A DNA stretch of 64,000 bases. It comes from Hafnia alvei. GTDB lineage: Bacteria; Pseudomonadota; Gammaproteobacteria; Enterobacterales; Enterobacteriaceae. The notes under the pieces are model-generated. The model was not told where the DNA came from. It did no database searches and saw only the letters and a list, made by a program, of their open reading frames with translations. The DNA lies in the NCBI RefSeq assembly GCF_964063325.1, contig NZ_OZ061315.1, positions 3,348,001-3,412,000 on the forward strand, read 5' to 3'. A program made the translations under genes and the position numbers. The number at the start of each line of letters is the position of its first letter. Position 1 is the stretch's first letter. Positions 40,794-48,640 of this stretch are shown piece after piece.

Positions 40794-43700
40794 ATGGCAG
40801 GATTACCCGCAGCGCGTCAATGGGATGAGACCACGATGGGCGGCCCTATCACGCAGGGCTCGTTAGGCGTGTTGATCGGCGCACCCAGCGGCGTCGCCTG
40901 CTCGACCTGTCCAAACGGTATCGCTAGCGCGCCCCCAAAAGGAAAACCTATTAATCCGACCCTCGGCGCCAAAGTCCTCTCCGCCGAAACCGACGTTGCC
41001 TTACCGGCCGCCGTGCCTTTTATCCTGTCCCGCAGCTACAGCAGCTACCAAACCGATACCCCAGCGCCCGTGGGCTTGCTCGGCCCCGGCTGGCAGTTGC
41101 CCAGCGGTATCAGCCTGCTGGTGACCAAAGCCGGCCTTATCCTCAACGACAGTGGTGGGCGCAGCCTGCATTTCAACACGCTCGCCGTTGGTGAGGCGCA
41201 TTTCAGCCGCAGCGAATCCCTGTGGCTGGTACGCGGTGGTTTATTAGAACGCGATAAAAACCATCCGCTGGCGATGCTTTGGCACACCCTACCCGAATCG
41301 TGGCGGTTAAATTCACACCTGTACTTGTGTACCGCCGATGCTCTCGGCCCGTGGTGGGTGCTCGGTATTTCGGAAGACGAGGGCCACACCGCACTCCCTG
41401 CCCCGCTGTCCGCGCGGCGTTTTTTGCGCGGCATGCGTGACCGCTTTGGGCAGGAACTACAATACTTTTACGCCGGTACTGACCTATTTTCCGGCGTCAT
41501 CACCGAGGTCGAGGACAGCGTAGGGCGGCGTTATCGGCTGGAGCACCAGCATATCGCCGAGGCGGTCTGTATGCAGCGCGGTGGATGGGGACGTGACAAC
41601 GGCGTTCGCCTGTCGGCGGTGTTTTTGGTGCATGACCCCGACTTTCCCGATGTGCCTGCCGACCCGCTGGTGCGTTATGAATACACCCCGCGCGGTGAGC
41701 TACAAACCGTGTATGACCGCAGCGGACAGGTCATTCGCCAGTTCGCCTATCACCCCGATTTGCTCGGACGCATGACAGCCCATCGCTATCTGGGCCGTCC
41801 CGTCAGCCGCTATACCTACGATGCTCAAGGTCGGGCCGTGACCCAAAGCAACCCCAACGGGCTGGATTACCAGTTCGATTATGCCGCCGAGAGCACCACG
41901 GTGACCGACAGTTTAGGCCGCCGTGAAACCTACTATTACACCGGCGAAAAAGGCCTTAAGCGGGTGGTAAAGCGGGCCTACGCCGACGGCAGCGAGAGCC
42001 ACAACGAAGTGGCGGGCTATCTGTTGATGGCGCAAACCGATGCGCTGGGGCGAAAAACTGCCTTCACCCACGATATTACCACCAGTCAACTCACCAGTAT
42101 TGTGTCCCCCGACGGCAACCGTACCCGCTTTGCCTACAACATCCACGGTTTACTTACCCAGACGATACTGCCCGATGACCGTCGCCTCACGCGCAGCTAT
42201 GACGCGCTTGGCCGCCTGACCGCAGAAAGTGATGCCCTTAACCGCACCGTGCGCTATGCCTATGCTGATGACGCCAGCTCGCAGCCCTGTACGATTACCG
42301 ATGCTGGCGGCGGAGAGAAACACCTCACGTGGACGCGCAGCGGCCAGCTGGCCTGCTACACCGACTGCTCGGGCAACACCACCGAGTACCGCTATGACCG
42401 CTGGGGGCAGCGCAGTGAGATTTGCCGCCCCGCGGGCCTCACTTTACGTTATGCGTACGATATCCGTGGACGTCTGACCGCCACGGAAAATAGCGCCGGT
42501 GAACGCACCCAGTATCACTACAATCCCGCGGGTGATTTAATCACGCTGACCGAGCCTGACGGCAGCCAAACTGACATGACCTACGATGACAACGGCCGCC
42601 TGCTCACGCGCACCCACGGCGGTGCCACCCAGCAGTTTGCCTATGACGCCGCCGACCGACTGATTGCGCTCACCAATGAAAACGATGCCCATATGCGTTT
42701 TACCTATGACGCGATGGACCGTTTAGTGGAAGAAATTGGCTTTGACGGACGGGTTCAGCGCTACCGCTACAACGCGGTCGGGGAACTGATAGAAAGCGAC
42801 GATGCCGGCCTGATAACCCAGTGGCTGCATGATATTTTGGGTCAATTGGTGAGTCGCACCCACGCAGTGAGTGACGATACAGAAAATACAGAAAGCGAGA
42901 TAACGCGTTGGGAATATAACCTCGACGGCCAGCTAATAGCCGCGCATCACGTCAGCGAAGGCTATCCCGTCAGCGTGCTGTTCGAACGTAATCAATCCGG
43001 GCAAATTAACCAAGAGCAGCAAATTGTCAGTGCCCCTGACGGCAGTATTTTGTGGCAGCACTGCATCCAGCATCGTTATGATGCTAACAGCGCCCTGCTG
43101 TTCACCACGCCCGATGGCCTGCCTACCCTGCACTGGCACACCTACGGCCCCGGTCATCTACTCGGCGTGGCGCTCGGCGAGCACAGCCTGCTGGAATTTG
43201 ACCGCGATACCTTACACCGAGAAACGCAACGCCGCTTTGGCGAGAGCGTGTTGGAAACGGGCTATACCGAGGTCGGACGCCTGCACAGCCTCACGCTCAG
43301 TACCCCCAACGCCGACCCGCGCGCACAGGAATACCGCTATACGTCGCGTGGCCAGCTGAGCGATATCGTCAGCCCGCTCTCATCCCAGCATTATGAATAT
43401 GACGCCGCCGGCCGCCTCATCCACGAACGCAGCGCCCACCGCAGCGCGGACTACCACCTTGACCTCGCGGGCAACCGGCTCATCAACCGTTATATGCCCG
43501 AGGCCTTTATGGCCGACATGCGCCATCCGGGTAATCGCCTGAGCGAAGATGCGCATTTTTATTATCAGTATGACCAGTACGGCAACCTCAGCCAAAAAAC
43601 CCGCAAACGCGACGCAGGCGAAGTCCATCACTACCGCTACGACCGCAGCCATCGGCTCGTCAGCTACCTCTGCGCGCAAGACGGCGAAGCCCTACGCGGC

Positions 43701-44897
43701 GGCCGCTACTGCTACGACCCGTTAGGGCGACGCATCGGTAAACAGGTCATGCAGCGCGACCAGCCTAAACACATCAGCTGGTTCGGCTGGGACGGCGACA
43801 AACTGGTGCTCACCGAGCGCGATGGCACCCGCATTCACACGGTCTATTTGCCCCACAGCTTTGTGCCCCTGCTGCGTTTTGAAGGTGACAAGCCGCCGAC
43901 AATCGCCCCACTGGCCGACAAACTTGAGCTGGAAGTCGGTATCACGCTGCCGCCGGCGTTTAAGCAAACCCTGCACCACATTGAGCTAGCGCTGCGCGCC
44001 AACCACCTCAGCACGGAGCAACACGCGTGGCTCAATCAGGTTCAGCTCAGCCCGGAATATCTGGCCACCCTGCTCGACCCGCTGCCGGATACGCCCTACG
44101 CCGCCCAGCTGTACGACTGCAACCACCTCGGCACGCCACAACAGCTCATCAACCTCAACGGCGATATCGACTGGTCCATCACGCTGGACGCCTGGGGCAA
44201 TGCGCTCAGTGAAGAAAACCCGCATCAGCTGCACCAGCCAATACGAATGCAGGGGCAACAATACGATGAAGAATCAGGCCTGCACTACAACCGCCATCGC
44301 TATTACGACCCGACAATAGGCCGGTATATTACTCAGGATCCGATTGGGTTATTTGGCGGGATGAATTTTTATCGGTATCCGCTAAACCCAAATCAAGACA
44401 TAGATTCTTTGGGACTAGTTAGTTCAAATTTATATCCTAACGACACTGAAGCAAACAAACTTATTCATTCGATTGCCGATAAAATAAATATCCCTGGGGT
44501 CTTTACTGTTGGAGCTCATGGGCATCCTAAAATCATTCTTGATGAGCAAGGAGGCCTCTTGCCAGCTAAATTTTTAGCTGAGCTAATAAGAAAAAATAAG
44601 GACTATAAATCAGGAATGCCTATAAGATTATTTTCCTGTGATACAGGAAAAGGGGGAAGCGGTTCTTTTGCAAGTCAGTTAGCTAAGGAGCTTCAGACAA
44701 ATGTAACTGCACCTGATTCTAAATGGACGGTCTGGGAAAAAACAGATGAGGGTGGTTTAACCTCCACATATACAGCACCAATGGACTCCATGGATGTAAA
44801 TAGTAGTAATACAGGTAATTGGGTGACTTACGGACCATCAGGTGATGTAGTTTCTTCAGTTAAAGGTCGGGTTGAAAAACCCGGCGATATACATTGA
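40794..44897 (+). CDS. Rhs polymorphic toxin with N-terminal PAAR-like domain
   Basis: 1367 residues. The N-terminus (residues 1-65: MGGPITQGSLGVLIGAPSG, CSTCPNG) resembles the PAAR-type domains that fix Rhs proteins to the type VI secretion spike. A DUF6531-like part follows (SRSYSSYQTDTPAPVGLLG), then about 20 YD repeats (for example YRYNAVGELIESDD) forming the Rhs cage, and the core end DPIGLFGGMNFYRYPLNP. The last motif is DSLGL (1204-1208) in place of the usual DPLGL. After it come 159 residues of unrelated, AT-rich toxin domain with H1242 (VGAHGH) and C1282 (RLFSCDTG). That pair resembles the His-Cys dyad of clan CD (caspase/CPD-like) peptidases; no family is assigned with certainty. 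AGGGAT precedes the start. A cognate immunity gene follows after 14 bases. Confidence 0.92.
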   Translation: MAGLPAARQWDETTMGGPITQGSLGVLIGAPSGVACSTCPNGIASAPPKGKPINPTLGAKVLSAETDVALPAAVPFILSRSYSSYQTDTPAPVGLLGPGWQLPSGISLLVTKAGLILNDSGGRSLHFNTLAVGEAHFSRSESLWLVRGGLLERDKNHPLAMLWHTLPESWRLNSHLYLCTADALGPWWVLGISEDEGHTALPAPLSARRFLRGMRDRFGQELQYFYAGTDLFSGVITEVEDSVGRRYRLEHQHIAEAVCMQRGGWGRDNGVRLSAVFLVHDPDFPDVPADPLVRYEYTPRGELQTVYDRSGQVIRQFAYHPDLLGRMTAHRYLGRPVSRYTYDAQGRAVTQSNPNGLDYQFDYAAESTTVTDSLGRRETYYYTGEKGLKRVVKRAYADGSESHNEVAGYLLMAQTDALGRKTAFTHDITTSQLTSIVSPDGNRTRFAYNIHGLLTQTILPDDRRLTRSYDALGRLTAESDALNRTVRYAYADDASSQPCTITDAGGGEKHLTWTRSGQLACYTDCSGNTTEYRYDRWGQRSEICRPAGLTLRYAYDIRGRLTATENSAGERTQYHYNPAGDLITLTEPDGSQTDMTYDDNGRLLTRTHGGATQQFAYDAADRLIALTNENDAHMRFTYDAMDRLVEEIGFDGRVQRYRYNAVGELIESDDAGLITQWLHDILGQLVSRTHAVSDDTENTESEITRWEYNLDGQLIAAHHVSEGYPVSVLFERNQSGQINQEQQIVSAPDGSILWQHCIQHRYDANSALLFTTPDGLPTLHWHTYGPGHLLGVALGEHSLLEFDRDTLHRETQRRFGESVLETGYTEVGRLHSLTLSTPNADPRAQEYRYTSRGQLSDIVSPLSSQHYEYDAAGRLIHERSAHRSADYHLDLAGNRLINRYMPEAFMADMRHPGNRLSEDAHFYYQYDQYGNLSQKTRKRDAGEVHHYRYDRSHRLVSYLCAQDGEALRGGRYCYDPLGRRIGKQVMQRDQPKHISWFGWDGDKLVLTERDGTRIHTVYLPHSFVPLLRFEGDKPPTIAPLADKLELEVGITLPPAFKQTLHHIELALRANHLSTEQHAWLNQVQLSPEYLATLLDPLPDTPYAAQLYDCNHLGTPQQLINLNGDIDWSITLDAWGNALSEENPHQLHQPIRMQGQQYDEESGLHYNRHRYYDPTIGRYITQDPIGLFGGMNFYRYPLNPNQDIDSLGLVSSNLYPNDTEANKLIHSIADKINIPGVFTVGAHGHPKIILDEQGGLLPAKFLAELIRKNKDYKSGMPIRLFSCDTGKGGSGSFASQLAKELQTNVTAPDSKWTVWEKTDEGGLTSTYTAPMDSMDVNSSNTGNWVTYGPSGDVVSSVKGRVEKPGDIH

Positions 44898-44911
44898 AAT
44901 TGGAATTATAG

Positions 44912-45367
44912 ATGAAATTTTTACTCGTTATTTTAGTTATTATTCTAGTAACCAGCTCAGTTAATCTGGACGAGTATCAAAATAGCTCTAAAATAAAAAT
45001 CAAGACATCATCAACTCCAATAGCTTATGATTTAGAAAAAAAATATAGAATAGACCTTGAAAAAAAGTCATCTAAGGGAGACTCTCAAGCATCATTTCGA
45101 TTATATTTATACTACCTCTTAACGCTCAATAACATTGATAAACAAATGTTGTACTTAAAGAAATCAGCATATCAAGGGTATGATGTAGCCCAGTACAGTT
45201 ACGGATATTTCTTATCAGGTGAACTCCCTGAGTACTCGAAATATTATAATCTCAATGAGGCTATTTTTTGGCTGGAGTTAGCAAAAAAAAATGGCAATAA
45301 TAAAGCAAAACTCGAATTGGAAACACTCGAAAAACAAAAAACTCCCGTTATCATACAAAAAAAGTAA
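44912..45367 (+). CDS. Candidate immunity protein 1, Sel1-repeat-like
   Basis: 151 residues, AT-rich. A hydrophobic start (MKFLLVILVIILVTSSVN) suggests a signal peptide or anchor, so the mature part is probably periplasmic; there is no lipobox cysteine. The rest has Sel1/TPR-like helices (GDSQASFRLYLYYL, SAYQGYDVAQYSYGYFLSGE, NEAIFWLELAKKNGNNKAKLEL). It begins 14 bases after the Rhs stop on the same strand, the usual place for the cognate immunity gene. That role is inferred from place and composition; Sel1-like proteins serve as immunity proteins in other loci. Confidence 0.75.
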   Translation: MKFLLVILVIILVTSSVNLDEYQNSSKIKIKTSSTPIAYDLEKKYRIDLEKKSSKGDSQASFRLYLYYLLTLNNIDKQMLYLKKSAYQGYDVAQYSYGYFLSGELPEYSKYYNLNEAIFWLELAKKNGNNKAKLELETLEKQKTPVIIQKK

Positions 45368-45521
45368 GCTTAGAGATTAAGCATCAGATTACTGTATTTA
45401 TGGATCGACTAATCAGGGAATTATATTGATAAAGTGAAAATAATAAAACAAGAGGAGTAATGCACAAGTTTTATTAATACGGAGTGTAACTAACATAATC
45501 ATGAGTAGTTCAATATTATGA

Positions 45522-45764
45522 ATAGTCATTTATTACTCATCAGCACCAAATGCCATTAAGAAATGTGCAAAAAAATATGGTTTCGAGCCAGAACCAAGTA
45601 AAAATCTCTCCTGCAAAAGTTCCGGGCTATCAACAACTGATGCAGCTATTGCTACTGGTGCTACAATTGGCGCAGGGTGCATTGTATATAGAGTGATTCG
45701 ATTTATACCTTCACTTGTGCCACCTCTTTGGTGGTCAATACCTGTAAACGCTGTTACTCCATGA
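45522..45764 (+). pseudogene. Displaced Rhs toxin tail remnant (module 2)
   Basis: An open frame of 80 codons without a plausible start. Its end, RFIPSLVPPLWWSIPVNAVTP then TGA read in short pieces, is the kind of hydrophobic proline-rich tail found at the end of many Rhs-type toxins; the part before it holds DAAIATGATIGAG. The core of the Rhs protein is missing, so this is a decayed C-terminal fragment. The following small gene starts 17 bases later. Confidence 0.65.
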
Positions 45765-45780
45765 GGAAAATGGAACCTAT

Positions 45781-46128
45781 ATGATCAGTGATTTCGATAT
45801 AGTGAGCTCAATTGATTGGCATGATGGGGTTTTATTGGAAATAAAAACAACGCTCAAAGAATCTCATTTCAACATAACATTATTTACTTATGTTTATAAA
45901 AATGAAAATATTAGAGAGAAAATGATAGTAGAATTTTCTGATGTAGATCATTTAGTGTTAGCTATGGATTCTGTTGAGTTAATCGATAATCACAAGTCAG
46001 GAAATATAAGCAATGGATATATAAAAAAAATAAAAAACAAAAAGGTATATAAATTTTTTCTTTATCTTTCTGACGGAATGTTAAGCATGTCATTTAAAAA
46101 CTTACAATTAGTTAAACCATTGGAATGA
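45781..46128 (+). CDS. Candidate immunity protein 2
   Basis: 115 residues, AT-rich, soluble, no signal peptide. The N-terminal SSIDWHDGVLLEI is the most distinctive stretch; alternating beta strands follow (FNITLFTYVYKN, MIVEFSDVDHLVLAM, KFFLYLSDGMLSMSF). A GAGG-type ribosome site is present. It directly follows toxin-tail remnant 2, so it is probably the orphaned immunity gene for it, meant for the cytoplasm. No family identified. Confidence 0.7.
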   Translation: MISDFDIVSSIDWHDGVLLEIKTTLKESHFNITLFTYVYKNENIREKMIVEFSDVDHLVLAMDSVELIDNHKSGNISNGYIKKIKNKKVYKFFLYLSDGMLSMSFKNLQLVKPLE

Positions 46129-46134
46129 TGAAAT

Positions 46135-46172
46135 AAAAATGCCGGGGAAATTGATTTTTCTTTGGCATTTTT
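46135..46172 (+). terminator. Possible terminator after immunity gene 2
   Basis: A 9-bp stem AAAAATGCC / GGCATTTTT with an inner GAAA / TTTC pairing, followed by AT-rich sequence, seven bases after the stop. Confidence 0.55.
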
Positions 46173-46290
46173 ATTATCCTTGACATGTATTCAACGCACT
46201 AAATATTCAACCCGTTAGAACTTAACAATCTGCTATATTTGATGAAGTCTCTTCCATAATTTCTGCATCTCGTTAGATGCATAGAGAAAG

Positions 46291-46955
46291 GCGCTAAGTG
46301 AAAAAAACCCGCATCAGCTGCACCAGCCAATCAGAATGCAAGGTCAGCAATACGATGAAGAATCCGGCCTGCACTACAACCGCCATCGCTATTACGATCC
46401 GACGATAGGACGATAGGACGATAGGACGATAGGACGATAGGACGATATATTGCTCAGGATCCGATTGGGTTGAGGGGCGGGTTAAACTTTTATGGTTATC
46501 CGTTAGATCCTACACAATATATAGATCCATTAGGATTACATACATATATGTGTACCATACCCCTCCACACTCTAGGAGGAACTGGAACTCGTAGTGGCCC
46601 TGATATTTGGGGCAATCCATTCTACCATCAATATCTGTGTGTTGATGATGGTCAGGGAGGATATACGTGCGGTGGGCAGGATAGAACTGGGGCAGCAGTT
46701 TTACCAGGCAGTAAAGGCAAAGCAACTGATGATACATGGCCAACTGATGGCAATGGTGCTTGCAAAAAAGTTGATGATCGAGACTGTGTCGATGAATGCG
46801 TAAAAAATAGAATTAAAAGTAAAAAGAGACCGTGGTATCAGATACCTTTGGGTACTGATTGCCAAGATTGGTCAGATGATGTGCTTGACAGTTGTAAAAA
46901 GTCTTGTGATAGACCGTATAATTTACCTATGGGATGGTTTAATAAAATTGGATGA
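46291..46955 (+). pseudogene. Orphan Rhs tip with cysteine-rich toxin domain (module 3)
   Basis: 46291-46530 repeats the end of the main Rhs core (44202-44420), including [11 protein letters not shown], then DPIGL and NPLGL-type blocks ending in the regular motif DPLGL. The reading frame is broken by an 8-base tandem repeat (46401-46447). After it the frame is open from 46425 to 46955; a TTG at 46470 could start it. The 138-residue toxin part has at least ten cysteines and a C-terminal block [15 protein letters not shown] reminiscent of cysteine-hydrolase type domains in other Rhs toxins, but I assign no activity. It is probably a silent cassette that can be recombined onto the main gene. Confidence 0.8.
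46401..46447 (+). repeat. 8-base tandem repeat (GACGATAG) in the orphan Rhs tip
   Basis: Five full copies of GACGATAG and a sixth partial copy. The matching place in the main gene has a single diverged pair. Four extra units add 32 bases and bring TAG into all frames, which breaks the tip. Confidence 0.95.
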
Positions 46956-46964
46956 TTTAATAAA

Positions 46965-47306
46965 GTGTTTATTCTAAAAATTTCTTGGGTAAGTATCTCT
47001 ATTGTTGTTTTGAGCATTACCCTTTATTTTTATGATGGAACTAATAATAGTGATATAGAGATTTTTCTTTCCTACTCTATGCTTGTTCTATCATTCCCAT
47101 CAGGACTTATAGTTTCAGCTTTTTTGTCTGGCGCTATTTACTTAATAGCGTTAATGGTTGATGGGGATCTCAATGGGCTTGAGGTTAATTATTTTTATCT
47201 GGTCATAGAATGGGGTATATTGTTTTTTGTTGGTTATATCCAATGGTTTTATGTTATTCCTATTTTGTATAGAAAACTGCAGAAAAGTAATTCCAGTAAT
47301 CAATAA
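46965..47306 (+). CDS. Candidate immunity protein 3, membrane protein
   Basis: 113 residues from a GTG start, nine bases after the toxin stop. Three predicted membrane segments: WVSISIVVLSITLYFY, MLVLSFPSGLIVSAFLSGAIYLIALM, and WGILFFVGYIQWFYVIPIL. Small membrane proteins are common immunity proteins for toxins that act at the envelope. Role is inferred from place; no family recognised. Confidence 0.65.
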   Translation: MFILKISWVSISIVVLSITLYFYDGTNNSDIEIFLSYSMLVLSFPSGLIVSAFLSGAIYLIALMVDGDLNGLEVNYFYLVIEWGILFFVGYIQWFYVIPILYRKLQKSNSSNQ

Positions 47307-47541
47307 AATAATATTCATTGTCAGTTAAATTTTTTCACATATGCAATGTCAATAGGCATCAGCGACGCAGTTGCACTCGAAATTAGTTACATTCGTATGT
47401 AAGCATCTGGTGAACTCATATTGACAGAACGATCAAGGCAAGATCATGAATTACATTTTTGTTAAACTTTAAAATATAAAGTCATTAAATACATGTTTTA
47501 CTAATTGGAGGCATTACCCTCTTCTTATTCTTAGTAAAAAT

Positions 47542-47603
47542 ACAGAATCGGGGCTCGCTACTCCAGCCCCAACTCCGCTCTTGCCTGTGCAACATCTGCC
47601 GCT
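47542..47603. repeat. 62-base duplication of the pstS-like 3' end
   Basis: This stretch matches 48625-48686 in 56 of 62 positions, in the same orientation and with no gaps. The latter covers the last 15 codons of the pstS-like gene and its 3' flank. The copy stands alone inside the Rhs array, 1.08 kb away. The whole 47307-47666 interval holds only this repeat and the short tail LPLPPAGSIPIEPFVS before a TAA (to 47655), possibly the last residues of a fourth toxin. Confidence 0.9.
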
Positions 47604-47666
47604 AATGCCTTTACCTCCAGCAGGTTCTATACCTATAGAACCGTTTGTGTCTTAAAAGGATCGAAT

Positions 47667-47939
47667 ATGAAGTATCCAGATGGTAGTGATGTTTTACTGG
47701 GGGATATCGTTACTCTTGGGGGAGGAATAAACGGAGTCGTTGTTTGCAATTTTGAAAACAACGAGTTTGCTAAAGGTTTCGATAAAGATGAGTGGGGAGA
47801 TTTTAATGTGGGGATAATGGTAGAATCTCCACAAGCTGGACTTGTATATTATTCAGGGGATTGTATTGATTTAACTCTGGTAAATAGATTTGCATCACAT
47901 TCTTCTCATAAAAAAAGAAGAGCACGAAGCTATAAGTAA
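47667..47939 (+). CDS. Candidate immunity protein 4
   Basis: 90 residues, soluble. Key blocks: MKYPDGSDVLLGDIVTLGGG, GVVVCNFENNEFAKGF, EWGDFNVGIMVESPQAGLVYY. Proteins of this pattern (start of the MxYPDGxxVxLGDxV type) occur widely as small genes after Rhs and other polymorphic toxins. AAAGGA lies upstream. It stands 12 bases after the short tail fragment that may be the last part of its lost toxin. No biochemical role known to me. Confidence 0.72.
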   Translation: MKYPDGSDVLLGDIVTLGGGINGVVVCNFENNEFAKGFDKDEWGDFNVGIMVESPQAGLVYYSGDCIDLTLVNRFASHSSHKKRRARSYK

Positions 47940-47961
47940 AAAAATCACAATATTTATCTGT

Positions 47962-48177
47962 TACGATAAGGTGGCCGTTACTGGCTTAAGCCTGCAATGA
48001 GGACATAATACACCGGTTGAACTGACATGTAGCCAAACGGCTGACCAACAGGTGGCTTATGATTACGCGGTTAGCGTGGCGAATAATAAAGAAAGGGATA
48101 AAGATAATTGGAATCCTTTTTCATCTAACCAATGTAGAACATTCTCAAAAAATGCATTCGAGGCAGCACAAAAATGA
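47962..48177 (+). pseudogene. Displaced Rhs toxin tail remnant (module 5)
   Basis: The frame reads YDKVAVTGLSLQ, an in-frame TGA at 47998-48000, then GHNTPVELTC and further to NQCRTFSKNAFEAAQK and a stop. The part with NQCRTFSKN resembles the cysteine-hydrolase type tail in other Rhs C-termini. The upstream part is lost and the TGA breaks what remains. Its stop overlaps the next ATG (ATGA), a sign of an old toxin-immunity pair. Confidence 0.7.
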
Positions 48178-48503
48178 AATTAACAACTGTTATACTGATA
48201 ACATCACTAGTAATATTATCAGTACTATGCACAGTTTTAACATATCTATGGATAGACCGCTCTATTACACTCGCATATGTTAATGCAAGTGTAGATTCAG
48301 AAGTAAGATCCAGAATTATCATCACTGATCTTATCGAAAGTGAATGGCGTGGGAAAAGTTTAAATGAAGTATATCAAAAACTAAGCACAGAAGTACAAAA
48401 GCATCCGGAGAAGAATATCGTGTTGAATAAAACAGAGAAAACAATTGAGTTTGATGAGCTCTCATTCTTTTTTGATAAAAACAGATTAAAAAAAATTGAG
48501 TAA
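48174..48503 (+). CDS. Candidate immunity protein 5 (Imm58-like)
   Basis: 109 residues. One N-terminal membrane segment (TVILITSLVILSVLCTVLTYLWI) is followed by a short soluble domain with DRSITLAYVNAS, LIESEWRGKSLNEVY and EFDELSFFFDKNRL. The pattern (membrane anchor, RSITLxYV, EWxGxxxxxV) reminds me of the Imm58 immunity family; this is from memory. It overlaps the toxin remnant by four bases and converges on the pstS-like gene. Confidence 0.72.
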   Translation: MKLTTVILITSLVILSVLCTVLTYLWIDRSITLAYVNASVDSEVRSRIIITDLIESEWRGKSLNEVYQKLSTEVQKHPEKNIVLNKTEKTIEFDELSFFFDKNRLKKIE

Positions 48504-48640
48504 CCGACAAAGAAACATATATATTTTATTCTTTTAACTAAGCCTTAAATAAAGCCGCGATCGTTTAAGAACTCTCTATCAACTCCTATGAGAATATTTA
48601 TTGTTGATAGGGAATAGCCGACACACAGAATCGGAGCATG

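Noticed and set aside
40996..44261. Several 60-130 residue open frames in other frames of the rhs gene
   Set aside because: GC-rich third codon positions of rhs keep alternative frames open; none has start signals or known domains.
46401..46447. Phase-variation switch by the 8-base repeat
   Set aside because: With three or more copies a TAG appears whatever the number of units, so changes in copy number cannot restore the frame; silencing and recombination are better explanations.
46401..46447. CRISPR-like array
   Set aside because: Eight-base units without spacers; no cas genes in the window.
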